From positions 4,278,001 through 4,342,000 of the forward strand of contig WOAB01000124.1 in assembly GCA_027886185.1 (NCBI GenBank): a stretch of 64,000 nucleotides of DNA. Direction: 5' to 3'. Source of the DNA: Rheum nobile. Lineage: Eukaryota > Streptophyta > Magnoliopsida > Caryophyllales > Polygonaceae. Shown piece by piece: positions 10,029 through 20,429 of this stretch. A program made the translations under genes and the position numbers. Within the stretch, counting starts at the first letter, position 1. The number at the start of each line of letters is the position of its first letter. Below the pieces are notes generated by a model that saw only the letters and a list, made by a program, of their open reading frames with translations, was not told the origin of the DNA and ran no database searches.

Positions 10029-11192
10029 TCATGGTGCCCTGAAAAGCTTCCTATAATCAGGAGCTCTCATGCACAACTTCTTCGAACAGGGTTTATCATC
10101 GGGGTCTGGCGACTGACTCCTTGCCCTATTCGACCCTGGAGCACATGGCTCATTCCTCGGCCTTGGTGCCCTTGGCCTTTCCTTAGGCGCGGGAACACTC
10201 GGTCCAGTCCTATCGGATCCCGGTGGGTAGCAAAACTCCTCCAGAAACTCTGGTTGGAAGTCTGCCCTGTTCACCTCATACAAAGGGTCGAGTAGCAACC
10301 TTGCTTGGCGGATATACTCCTGGAGCTCGTGGACGTCCCCAAGCATTCGGGAGAGACCGAGCTCAGTCTCGTATGTCCTCTCCTCCATGTCGTATAGGAC
10401 GTTCGACCACTCCTTCAGTCGCTCCTCCAGTACTCGGGGCCTTGGCCTGGCCTGTTGAGTCGGGACCACAACTGGTATACCCATCGACTCCCACGGCCTT
10501 GCCCTTCCTCGAGCATGCTCAACCGCCTCATCCACCTGGCGACGCGCCTCAGATGAAGCCATCTGACTCTGGTGAAACACCTGTCGCGAGTCAGGACTCA
10601 TCACCGGCCTCTTCAGAGTAGGGATCACTTGCGGGTCCTCTGGTGCATCCAGCGGCCCACTCCTCCTCCTGACGGGACCTGAAATACCCAGCGCCTCCCA
10701 AGCGACAGGGGACAACGGCGTATACTCCTCATCAGGCGGCAACTCTGGACTCGGAAAAATGATCTGCATTCTCGGGTCCTCGCTGTCCTCCAGCAAGTGC
10801 TCCGAGTTGTAGCCATATTCCTCGAGGTCCTCCTCCAGATCCTCTTCCGGATCCTCTTTTGGATCCTCTTCCGGGTCCTCCTCGGGATCTTTCTCAGGAT
10901 CCTCCTCAATTTCGAAGTCGTCGTCGTAGTACCCTCCAAGGTACTGTGCCGACTCCACCTCTTCCTCGGTATCCTCCCTTGGGTCTGCTTCAGGCTCCGC
11001 CTCAGAAACCTCAGCCCTGTCAGATACCAATACCACCGACTTTGAGAGTACGGTCTTCACCTCCTCGGGTGGGCAACTGGGCTCCCCTACCTCAAAGCAC
11101 GGAGGGGGAACCGGGAACTCGAGCCTAACTGGAGGTGGCGGGGCCACCTCGGCTTCCTTCGGGTTCCTCAGTTGTGAAAAGATTGCGCCCAT
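10029..11192 (-). CDS. Acidic ORF1 upstream of gag, Tekay-like element A, copy 1
   Basis: An uninterrupted 387-residue frame between primer site and gag. N-terminus MGAIFSQLRNPKEAE fits the Met-Gly-x-x-x-Ser pattern of N-myristoylated proteins. Residues about 20-60 are Pro-rich (PVRLEFPVPPPCFEVGEPS). Residues 65-125 are very acidic with EEDPEEDPKEDPEEDLEED repeats. The middle may form coiled coil (RVLEERLKEWSNVLYDMEER, ELQEYIRQARLLLDPLYEVN). The C-terminus is Pro/Arg-rich and basic (APDYRKLFRAP). I do not recognise a family or a function. The start is supported because a related element (ATG at 50858) begins the same way. It stays open although gag is broken. Whether it is made from its own start or by readthrough is unknown. 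Confidence 0.72.
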   Translation of the reverse strand: MGAIFSQLRNPKEAEVAPPPPVRLEFPVPPPCFEVGEPSCPPEEVKTVLSKSVVLVSDRAEVSEAEPEADPREDTEEEVESAQYLGGYYDDDFEIEEDPEKDPEEDPEEDPKEDPEEDLEEDLEEYGYNSEHLLEDSEDPRMQIIFPSPELPPDEEYTPLSPVAWEALGISGPVRRRSGPLDAPEDPQVIPTLKRPVMSPDSRQVFHQSQMASSEARRQVDEAVEHARGRARPWESMGIPVVVPTQQARPRPRVLEERLKEWSNVLYDMEERTYETELGLSRMLGDVHELQEYIRQARLLLDPLYEVNRADFQPEFLEEFCYPPGSDRTGPSVPAPKERPRAPRPRNEPCAPGSNRARSQSPDPDDKPCSKKLCMRAPDYRKLFRAP

Positions 11193-11449
11193 ATCCTGCG
11201 AGGCGACGAGAAAAGAATTAGTCTTTCTAAATATAGAAGCGAACTTACTATATCAGATTGGAGAGAAGGCACGACTAGAATGTCAGAGATTTCAAAACAA
11301 CACATTTTCTAGTCAAGTATGGTTTTATTCGGAAATTCAAATTTTTTGAATTTAAACAACTTTCTCAGTTCAAAAACAGATAAACGGTTGTTAAAATCTT
11401 TGATTTCACTAAGACGATTTGAACCCCAACCAGTTTAAAAAAAAAATCG
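11193..11449 (-). other. Leader between primer site and ORF1, element A copy 1
   Basis: Untranslated leader on the minus strand, AT-rich, ending GCCTCGCAGGAT just before the ORF1 ATG. The CAG there could be a splice acceptor. Confidence 0.5.
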
Positions 11450-11461
11450 GCTCTGATACCA
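11450..11461 (-). promoter_or_regulatory. Primer binding site (initiator tRNA-Met type), copy 1
   Basis: The minus strand reads TGGTATCAGAGC four bases after the LTR end, complementary to the 3' end of initiator tRNA-Met. The same sites are at 23077-23088 and 28570-28581. Confidence 0.93.
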
Positions 11462-11465
11462 AATC

Positions 11466-13826
11466 TGTAACACCCCCAAATATAACCTTGAAAGTATTAC
11501 CACCAGTGACCTCAGATTCCACATCCGAAGTCACCCAAGGCTTAACCACTTTATATAAATTACAGAAGAATACTGATAATGCCAAATACCATAATCTTTA
11601 TTCAAACCAAAGTCTCGGAATTACATCTGTAAATCCCAAATACAACAGAAATACAAAATATGTTTTAGTACAGCGGAAGTCTTAAATAAATAACATAAGG
11701 GTCTTGATCAAGCGATCGTACGCCTAGGATCTTCAACCTTGGTAAAACTCTTAAAAACTTCATCTGTCTTCATTGTCGTATTCTAGCCTTCACGGAACGG
11801 AAGTTTACTTGATGTGCCGTATGAGACGGATGACACCAGCCAACCATGCAAAGGAAAAATAACCGGTTGGTTAGTCTAATGAAAGACTATGCAAGGGTAA
11901 AACAGAAAGGTTCTAAATAGACGCATTAGGTTAGACCCATCGCTTCTCGAATTAAAGCCGATGACGATAGCAAACCTCAACACTTCTACGGAAAGATACG
12001 AACAGAATGATCAAGAGAAGACTCCTAAAGATCGAGTCTTATCGGAAACGTATGAAGAGAAGACTCCAAAAGATTGAGTCTTAACGGAAAGTATGACAAG
12101 TGTTCGGGAACGTTATAATTTCACACAAGCGTTTAAAAAGACTTGACCATTTGGATCCACGACCAACCTCACCGCGTAATGCGAATTCAGATTTGAAAGG
12201 AGGACTTACTCTAATCGAAGTCCAGGCGGTTTCCACGTTGTACTCCGCGCCCGAGGGTATATTAATTATGTGCATAATCGCACTTATCTTATTTAATTCC
12301 AAAACGCACAATTACGTTATAAGCTTTTAAGATATATCATCTCACTGCGAGAGATATCGAAGGGAATAAATCCCGAATATCGGCACCAGCTGTTGTGCAC
12401 CTACCCTGAGTAAGGGTACAATCATGACCAGAGAAAGTACTAGGGAAAAATCCTCCTAATACCAGTTATAAAAAAACGACTAGACTTCGCAAGGTACATA
12501 GCGTTCCTACGAATACTCGTTCTAACTAAACAGTTAAAACCACACAATAGTCCACATCAATACCAGTATGGTAATAAGTAATAACATATATAATAGCGTT
12601 GTTTCTAACAGTATATACAACCTATTATAATATCATAATTTTAATCACATATATTTGTAAAACTGTTCCCAAACGAACACAACATTCATCCCAATTTAAT
12701 TAACAATTAAAAGCAATTGATAATTAATGGAAACATGGAATAATAAGCAAGGGCGAACCGCCACTTGCCTTAGTCTAGACGAACGATTGAACGGCGACGG
12801 GTTTCTAGGTCCGGAACGGGAACGGAAGTCGGATTACAGATTCCTACGACGACGACCCACAACAAAACCCTAGGTTAGATTCGACAATAAAATTATACGA
12901 ATCTAAGAAAGAATGAACGAAATCGAAAGAACGAAAGTCCCGCCCGAGACCGGATTGTCCAAGGCCACGATCGCGATTGCCAAGGCAATCCACGGTCGCG
13001 GCAGGGATTCTGCGGTCGCGGCCGTCGAGGACTTCGTCCGCGAGTGTCAAAGACAGCGGCCGCGGACGCGGCCGACCTTGTCACTGCCGCGGTCGCGGTA
13101 GTTTATATCCGCGGTCACGGCCATGAACTCCGACGACCCAAAATGAAGAAAACTCACCGCGACGACTCGAAAGGGCTCGATACGAGGGGGCTTCGACTCC
13201 TGACCTCCTTGCGCCTCCAAAGCAACACCCTACGAGCACCACAACCACCAACGAGAGCTCCGACGACACTTCGAAGATTCCGGCGAGAGCTCGAAATTCC
13301 GGCAACGATGGAAAACGAGAGAGAAAGGGTTAGGAGATCAGATATTTGGGTGCCAAAAACCTTCCCAATCCTTCTCCATTTATAGCCCAAAGGAGGAGCC
13401 CTCCCCGCCCAGATCAACGGCGAGTCAGGCGATCAACGGCGGCACGGACGACGAGGCTCGGAAGACGAAGCGACGCTGGCGTGTCCGCATTTTCCGCGGC
13501 CGCGGAACTTTTTCCGCAGTCGCGGAATATTCCTGTGCCCAGCTCTTCTGAGAGACATTTTTCCGCGGTCGCGGCAGAGGCATTTTTGCGTCTTTTTGCC
13601 CGAGGAAAGGTTTGGCATGGGTTTAAACCCCAGAATTTAAATATTTGTACCCGAACAAATATTCTAAGCCCCGAAAATACGTCGAATGTATTTTATACCA
13701 CTCAGGGAATTGTTATAGAGATCAAACACGATACAGAAATCCGAACTTCTCCAAAAGCGACAAGATTACTGAACGAGGATTGAGAAAAATACCCAAATAT
13801 TCTTACTAAAAATGAGGGGTATTACA
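11466..13826 (-). repeat. 5' LTR of Tekay-like element A, copy 1 (2361 bp)
   Basis: The minus strand starts TGTAATACCCCTC (13826) and ends GGGGGTGTTACA (11466), an inverted terminal pair flanked by the primer site. A TATA box lies at 13385-13376. GC-rich motifs of the form CCGCGGTCGCGG cluster on both sides of it (12955-13125 and 13490-13580). Open frames in this stretch are LTR by-products. Confidence 0.92.
13376..13385 (-). promoter_or_regulatory. LTR core promoter TATA box, copy 1
   Basis: The minus strand reads CTATAAATGG, an almost ideal plant TATA box, inside the LTR. The same sequence occurs at 25003-25012 and 30496-30505. Confidence 0.75.
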
Positions 13827-15099
13827 GATATGCTGTCTCCACTACCTTTTTCTTCCATATCAGCTCTTCGAATCACATGATTCTTCATGTATAAAGAAGC
13901 AAGACATCTGATTGACTCCAATTCATCTCCTCTCTCATGTTCAAAATTCAATTGACAAGCTTAATCACCATCCTTTTGAACAATCTCACTCATTGACTCC
14001 TTAGAAACTATTCCACAACATTAGACTGTGGCTCGAACTTAACCACAATGTCCACAACAATCTCCATTTCATTACAACCCTCTTGTTCATAAATCAGTTC
14101 GCTAGCTAATCGCTCGCCTTCATCAACAATGTTAGGCGTAGGATCTGTAGAAATTTGTTCTCCTTCAAAATTCAGTATCCAGATTCTGGTCTTTATTAGA
14201 TCCCAAATCTGCATGTGGTGTTCCCTCAAGTGATTGTGTCCTGAAAAGCTAATGCAAATACACAATAATATAAAATCACTATCAGCTAGAATGATAATTC
14301 AATTACTCGTGAGCCATTCAAATTAGAAGAGCACATATACATCAATTTGGCAATGCTTCAAAAATAGAACAGATGATTATCAAACAGATGGGATATGGTC
14401 ACTTGTTCCCTTTCAGTTGTACGCCACTTTCTTTTTGCCTTCTTGCGCTTAGAACTTTTGGACTAAAGTATGGTCCATATGATAAGCTCTAGAAATAAGA
14501 AATTCAAAAAAATCTAGAATATTAGCAGCAATTAAAAAAAACAGAAATATGGTATAGGTAGGTACACATGGCCTTGATGTAGCAGATAATTAAAACCTAT
14601 TTTTATGTAAAGGAGTCTATCATAGATGTGTAAACAAATTCAGGTACAAACTCATACATGAAAAAATTACGATCAGTTATTGATGTAATCCTTACATGAA
14701 GGATTGATTCTCTGTGCACTCTAAAAAGCTTTTATAGTACAATAATTTGTTTGTTTGGTTTAGGAGAAAACAAATTAGTAGATAGAGATTATAAACCAAT
14801 TCCAATATTCCATTTGGTTAGCAAAGGTAGTTAAATACTTATTTTGTGTTTTGGTATTTATTTTAATTATAACGGGTGGTTGATTCCAAAGTGAGGTACT
14901 TAGTGGGTAGCTTTGCATAATTTACCCCAACTTTTCTATGAATTCTCAAACATAGAAAAGCATTATGGGTGTTTTCTTTAAAAAAACAGAATTGTAATCT
15001 TCTCCATGAGAAAGAATTATGAAACAAATGTGTTCTTGTACAAACACATCATCTGAAAAATAAAAAACCAAGGCCTAACAAAGATTGTGTTAAGCTTAC
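13827..15099. other. Host-derived flank of element A, copy 1, no recognised gene
   Basis: AT-rich DNA between the Tekay LTR and the methyltransferase exons. A minus-strand frame at 14008-14265 (FEGEQISTDPTPNIVDEGER) and one below it (HERGDELESIRCLASLYMKN) look exon-like and acidic, but I cannot assign them. They might be 3' exons of an unknown or fused gene. The expected SAM-binding exon of the methyltransferase was not found. Confidence 0.5.
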
Positions 15100-16017
15100 C
15101 AAATGTTTTTTTCGTCCCTCTCTTAGTGAGAGCCAACAATCCATTTTCTCCCTCCTATTAGAAACACAGTGTGATGAAGTAAGGGAGACAGCCAAGAAAT
15201 CTGCTTTGAATACTGAATAAGAAGAATACTACATGACCCTAGAAATAGTCCCGAAACTCTAGCCATGAGCGATGAGCTTTAACAACGACATAGCTGATCT
15301 GTAAACCCAAGCTTTTGGACAACATCTAGCAACAACGATAAAATAAAAATTTACACAATGTGACCCTTGGATTTGATAGACCAATTTGCAAATTCAAGTT
15401 GTTTAAATCGAGTCATCTGCATGACTATATAAACCAAGCAAAATCCAATATTTGTCAGAGAGAAAGTAGTAAAACTATTTTTGTCTGTGTTCACGTTTTC
15501 ATGATAGAATTACATAAACGAATACCATATTTTTAAAAAAATCAGGGAGGATACGGCCAATAATCCAATCCAGCTCGCTTCAGTTTCAAATCATCTACGT
15601 GAAATCCCAAAGGCTGTCAAAGGAGAAAAAATGAAGTATTTAAGTAATGTGTTATGCAATAGTACCAAAATAAAAGATGCAAAACTTCATACCACCTCAA
15701 GTAAGTGCAATCCAACTGCTGATGCCGCACATGTTCTAGCAATTGCCCCAACGTTTCGAAGAATCTAGAAATGACAAGAGAAAATCAAAGACACAAACCC
15801 TAGACATTAGGGACAAAATCTGCATCTCAATTGTAATTGCGAATGGAATTAAATTAGACAGGAAGGGCGGTATCGACAATCAACATTCAATGTATAGAGT
15901 AAGATTAAAAAACAAAAAATACATGTGGAGAAACCAGAACAACTTGAAGAAGCGAGTCATGGAGAGTCCGTTGGGGTGCCTGGACCTGGTCACCACTCTG
16001 ACCATTAGACGAGTGAG
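15100..16017 (-). pseudogene. SpoU/TrmL-type tRNA/rRNA 2'-O-methyltransferase fragment, copy 1
   Basis: Five minus-strand exons join in phase at GT..AG sites. About 16017-15923 gives HDSLLQVVLVSPH. 15764-15693 gives ILRNVGAIARTCAASAVGL. 15613-15555 gives PLGFHVDDLKLKRAGLDYWP. 15293 to about 15240 gives YVVVKAHRSWLEFRDYF. 15154-15100 gives ENGLLALTKRGTKK. Together they match the N-terminal half of plant SPOUT methyltransferases, which methylate the ribose 2'-OH of an RNA nucleotide (the wobble base in TrmL). The SAM-binding knot exons are absent downstream. A TAG (15239-15241, complement) falls at the end of the fourth exon. The copia element sits on the acceptor of the first exon. Probably a decayed gene. 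Confidence 0.82.
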
Positions 16018-16022
16018 CTGCT
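16018..16022. repeat. Target-site duplication CTGCT of the copia element, copy 1
   Basis: CTGCT directly precedes the copia 5' LTR. The same five bases follow the 3' LTR at 37934-37938. On the gene strand it reads AGCAG, so it contains the splice-acceptor AG. Confidence 0.85.
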
Positions 16023-16209
16023 TATTGGACGATATCACAAGATATTCTAGTTGTTATCTTCTACTAAGATAATATATTCTAGTTGTTATCTTCTACTAAG
16101 ATAATATATTCTGTAATATCTCTTATCTTCTTAATATCATGTAATTAGCATAAATACGCCCTTGAGAGGCTAAATCAATCAGAGGAAATTTCCCACAAAT
16201 ATTCTTTCA
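16023..16209 (+). repeat. Copia 5' LTR, copy 1 (187 bp)
   Basis: Begins TATTGGACGATATC and ends ATTCTTTCA, immediately before the primer site. It contains a doubled 40-odd bp phrase (ATATTCTAGTTGTTATCTTC, twice). The LTR opens with TA and not the usual TG, in all copies. Confidence 0.92.
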
Positions 16210-16221
16210 TGGTATCGGAGC
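16210..16221 (+). promoter_or_regulatory. Copia primer binding site, copy 1
   Basis: TGGTATCGGAGC directly abuts the LTR. It is one base off the initiator tRNA-Met complement TGGTATCAGAGC. Confidence 0.85.
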
Positions 16222-16287
16222 AGGTTCTTCTCAAGACGTGATTTTTTTTTCCCTCTCTCTTCCGCACGTTCCACATTTTTTTTCGTC

Positions 16288-17199
16288 ATGCCTGACGACA
16301 CTTCAGCCAAGAAGGCTGCTTTGGATCCTACTTCTCCGTTCTACCTTCACCCGTCCGAGCACCCGGGTCTTGCCATTTGCCCGGTGATCTTGAAGGGGGA
16401 CAATTATCAGGAATGGAGTACCGCTATGAAAAACGCTTTTCGGGCCAAACGCAAGATCGGATTCCTCGACGGCCGTCTTGTGAAGCCCGCTGATGACTCG
16501 GACACCATTGATGACTGGTGGAGCGTCAACTCCATGCTGATCGGTTGGATCGTCCAATCCATCGATCCTTGTCTCCGCTCCTCCATCACCTATTCTGAGT
16601 CTGTTCGTGATCTCTGGGAGGATTTGAATCAACGATTCTCGGTCGGTAACGGACCAAGAATTCTTCAACTTCGGTCTGACATCGCTCGCTGTCGTCAAAG
16701 TGGTCACACCGTGGCTGCTTATTATAGAACCTTGAAGAAGCTTTGGGATGAACTAATCACTTACGTTCCTCCTACTGCTTGTTCCTGCGGCAAATGCTCT
16801 TGCGATATCAACTCCAAAATCAGCAAGCAACGTGAAGCTGAGTGTCTTCACCAGTTCCTTCTCGGCCTAGATGATGATGTGTTCAGCACTCTTCGCTCAA
16901 ACGGCATGGCTCAGGACCAACCCCCTCCTCTTAATAGAGTGTATTCTCTGGCCATTCAGGAAGAACGTCACAAGACCTTAGTCAAGGACCGTGAACCTAA
17001 GGTTGATTCCATGGCGCTCTCGGTTCAATCTGGGTCTCAAACCAGTCGCTCCCCGCAGTCTGATCAGCGCTCCTCCAACCGTCCCCAGTGCACTCACTGT
17101 GGCAGGCCTGGCCATGATGTCATGAAGTGTTACCGACTGCACGGGTTCCCTGAAGGATGGGTCCCTCGCTCCTCCGGTCGTGGCTCGTCTGGCCAGTAG
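16288..17199 (+). pseudogene. Copia gag, copy 1
   Basis: Starts MPDDTSAKKAALDP. It contains the copia gag core (LKGDNYQEWSTAMKNAFRAK, FLDGRLVKP, LQLRSDIARCRQSG, LKKLWDEL) and ends in a CCHC zinc knuckle (CTHCGRPGHDVMKC), which binds RNA in the particle. The closing TAG at 17197-17199 replaces the CAG present in copy 3, so the frame originally ran on into pol as one polyprotein. Lineage looks Ale/Retrofit-like from the very short LTRs. Confidence 0.9.
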
Positions 17200-20141
17200 T
17201 CTGCGTCAACTCTAGCGCCCGGTCGTGGTCGCGGCAGAGGGACAGGTGGGGTCGCCAACGCAGCACAACAGTCTGCTGCTTCCTCCGCTCCTGGCTCCCT
17301 CACTGCCCAGGATAAGGCCGCGTTTGGCTCTTCACTGACCTCTGATCAATGGAAGTCTGTCCTTCAGATGTTGTCGACAATGGCTACGCCTTCATCGGAG
17401 TCTGAATCTGGTAAGGGTAAGTCTTGGATCCTCGACACCGGGGCCTCGTTTCACATGACAGGAAATCGAGACCTCCTCTAAAATATCGTCTCTATTTCAC
17501 CTGTCACGATCAAGCTCCCGGACAATCGTTATGCTATAGCCCACGAGGAGGGCTCTTTAATTATTTCGCCTACTGCTCGCATTGATCATGTCCTCTTAAT
17601 CCCATGTTTAGACTGCAATCTTATTTCGCTTGGGCAACTTACTAAAGATGCACATTGCCTTGTAATTCTAACCGATAAATTATGTGTTCTTCAGGACCAC
17701 ACTTCGAGGACGGTGATTGGTATGGGTGAGCAACGGGGAGGGGTCTACTGGTTGTGCAAGTTTGGCTCCACGGCACGCGCTTGTCACACATCCGCTACAT
17801 CGACCTCTCTAATCTGGCATCAGCGTTTTGGTCATCCGTCGTCGTCTGTTCTTTCCGTTTTGCCTTTTGTTTCTAGCTCTAGCAATAAGAATGTCCCATG
17901 TGATGTTTGTTTTAAGGCTAAACAACCTCGTATTGTCTTTCCGTTAAGTTCAAATAAAGCAGAATGTTTGTTCGATTTAATACATTGTGACGTTTGGGGT
18001 CCGTATAGTGTACCCTCGTCTTCTGGGGCATCTTATTTCCTGACTATTCTGGATGAATACTCCCGCGCCACTTGGGTGTTTCTCATGATCTCCAAAGCTG
18101 AAGTTGTGCCTCTCGTCCTGAAATTTTGCGCCATGGTTTGCACCCAATTCAACCGACGAGTCAAACGTTTTCGATCAGACAATGGGACCGAGTTCAGTCG
18201 CCTGCGGCCTTTCTTCGTTGAGCATGGTATTCTCTATGAATCTTCCTGCGTCTATACACCGTAACAAAACGGACGCGTTGAGCGCAAACACCGCCACCTC
18301 ATAAACGTAGCCCGCGCTCTTCGCTTCCAAGCGTCCCTACCCATTCGGTTTTGGGGCGAGTGCGTATTGACGGCCTGCCACTTGATCAATCGAACTCCAT
18401 CACTGCTTCTTCAAAACCGCAGTCCATATGAGCTGTTGTATGCTCGTGCTCCTCAGTTTGCCCATCTAAAGGTGTTTGGCTGCCTCTGCTTTGTCTCTCG
18501 TTAGCCACGATTGAAGGACAAATTCGCATCTCGCAGACAGAAATGCGTCTTCCTCGTCTACCCGACTGGAAAGCGGGGCTGGCGGGTTCACGACCTCGAC
18601 ACCAGTACGACGTTCTATTCCCGGGACGTTGTCTTCTTTGAGTCTGAATTTCCATTTGCCAGTCTCCCGTCTTCACCAACATCAGTCATCTTCACTCCGT
18701 CGCCGACAACTTAGGACGACATTATTCACCCATCTACCACCAGGGAACACTCGGTCTCGTCGCCAACGGGGCTGCATTCTGATGCGGCTCCATCCTCCTC
18801 ATCTCCTCCCTCCACTGACGACAGGGGGAGTGTTGAGGTGGCTTCTACGGGACTTGAACCCTCTGTTGTTGACACCAGGCGCAGCACGCGGCCTCGCCAG
18901 CCCTCTGTCATCCTCCGCGATTATGTTTGCAGCACCATTCGAGCTTCCACCCCTCTCCCCGCTGCTCCAATTGACCCCTCGCCAACACCGCCCTCAGGTA
19001 AACCTTATCCTATCGCCGCTCATGTTTCGTATGCTCCTTTTTCTGCAAACCATGTCCACTTTCTCACAGCAGTAACAGCCGGTCATGAACCCAGTACATA
19101 TCAAGAGGCTTCCCGTCACGACACATGGTGGGCTACAATGCAAAGTGAAATTGCAGCTCTTGAACGCAATCACACATGGACATTTGAGGATCTTCCTCCT
19201 GGCAAGAAGGCCATAGGATGCAAATGGGTTTATCGCATCAAATACAAGTCCAACGGTGAGATCAAGCGTCATAAGGCGCGGCTAGTGGTCCTCGGAAATC
19301 GCCAGGTTGAAGGCATTGATTTCAACGAAACTTTGGCTCCAGTGGCTAAAATGGTGACTGTGCGTGTCTTCTTGTCTGTTGCGGTAATTCGAGATTGGGA
19401 GTTATACCAAATGGACGTGCACAATGCATTCCTTCACGGCGATCTCGATGAAGTTGTGTACATGGCTCCTCCGGCTGGCTACACCATCGCTCCTCCGGGC
19501 AAGGTCTGTCGTCTTCAAAAGTCACTATATGGCCTTCGCCAAGCACCACGGAATTGGTTTTCCAAGCTCGCTGCAGCTCTCCGTGCTTTTGGGTTTCTTC
19601 AGACCTATGCGGACTATTCCCTATTTACTCTCAACAAGAACGGGACGACTCTTTATGTTCTCGTTTACGTCGACGATTTGATCATCACAGGGAACCGACC
19701 GTCTGTAATCTCCACCTTCAAGGCCTATCTGAGTTAGTGCTTTCATATGAAGGACCTTGGGGTCCTCAAGTACTTCCTCAGGGTCGAAATTGCACGTTAC
19801 TCCACCGGTCTCTATCTTTCTCAACGGAAATATGCCTTGGAAATCATCACTGAGACCGGCTTGCTTGGGTCAAAACCTTGTGCTTCACCAATGGACCCAA
19901 ACCACCACCTTGCCACGGCCACAGGTGCCCTAATTGATTGCCCGGAGAGTTATCGTCGTCTTGTTGGACGCCTTATTTATTTGACCATCTCTCGGCCCGA
20001 CCTTTGTTTTGCGGTACATACCCTCTCGCAGTTCATGCAGCAACCCTGTATTGAGCATTGGTCTGCTGCCCTTCGGGTACTTCGGTATATCAAAGGACAT
20101 CCGGGTCAGGGCCTATTTTTGTCCCGTGATAGCTCCCTCCG
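17200..20141 (+). pseudogene. Copia pol, copy 1, truncated
   Basis: In order: protease (WILDTGASFHMT), GAG-pre-integrase finger (LIWHQRFGHP, CDVCFKAKQ), integrase core (FDLIHCDVWGPY, FRSDNGTEF), reverse transcriptase (CKWVYRIKYK, QMDVHNAFLHGDLDE, LVYVDDLIITG) and the start of RNase H. Stops at 17479-17481, 18262-18264, 18502-18504, 18712-18714 and 19735-19737 break it; those at 18262 and 19735 are shared with copy 3. The frame is cut at 20141 by the duplication junction, so the catalytic end of RNase H and the 3' LTR are missing. Confidence 0.92.
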
Positions 20142-20142
20142 C

Positions 20143-20421
20143 CTGAATCGCCACCACTTACTCGGGCCGGAACGCCGTTTCACGTCCATCGGTCGAACAT
20201 CATCATCCCCGGTCGAGTCTGCTTCGACCTACTTCTCTCTAAGGATAAGTTGTAACCCGACTTGTTTCAACCATCAACGCGTTAATAAAATTACATTGTT
20301 TCCTTGCATTTCTTATCTATTGGTTGATTATCTATTTGAATTGGTTTGATTTCTACTATTCGATCGACTAGTTACCCCGTCTAAGGCGATTTAGATCGTC
20401 TAGTCTTTTCGCCCCAAATCA
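20143..20421 (+). repeat. TAT 3' LTR tail, copy 2
   Basis: Equivalent of 8516-8794, ending CCCCAAATCA. It is fused at its left to copia RNase H with one extra base (C, 20142). Confidence 0.9.
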
Positions 20422-20429
20422 TCCTCCGT

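Larger units (their letters stand above)
8795..13826 (-). mobile_element. Tekay-like gypsy element A, 5' part, copy 1
   Basis: Reading the minus strand: 5' LTR (13826-11466), primer site (11461-11450), ORF1 (11192-10029), gag (9775 to about 8803). The gag breaks off exactly where the TAT LTR ends (8794), so the TAT element inserted into it. The remainder of the element would lie beyond the left edge of the window. Confidence 0.88.
8516..20142. repeat. Tandem segmental copy 1 (11.63 kb)
   Basis: Begins in the TAT LTR (CTGAATCG at 8516) and ends inside the copia RNase H region at 20141-20142, where the LTR sequence restarts. It matches copy 2 at an offset of 11,627 and copy 3 at an offset of about 17,120. 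The 387-residue ORF1 products of the copies differ at roughly ten positions, so divergence is about 1 percent. Confidence 0.93.

Noticed and set aside
13044..13385. 113-residue plus-strand frame conserved in all three tandem copies
   Set aside because: It lies on the non-transcribed strand of an LTR, in GC-rich repeats. It is open because the copies are young, not because of a coding signal.
16018..16209. Copia LTR starting at TGGACG to give a canonical TG..CA
   Set aside because: The matching CTGCT duplications on both sides and the abutting primer site place the ends at TATTGG and TTTCA.
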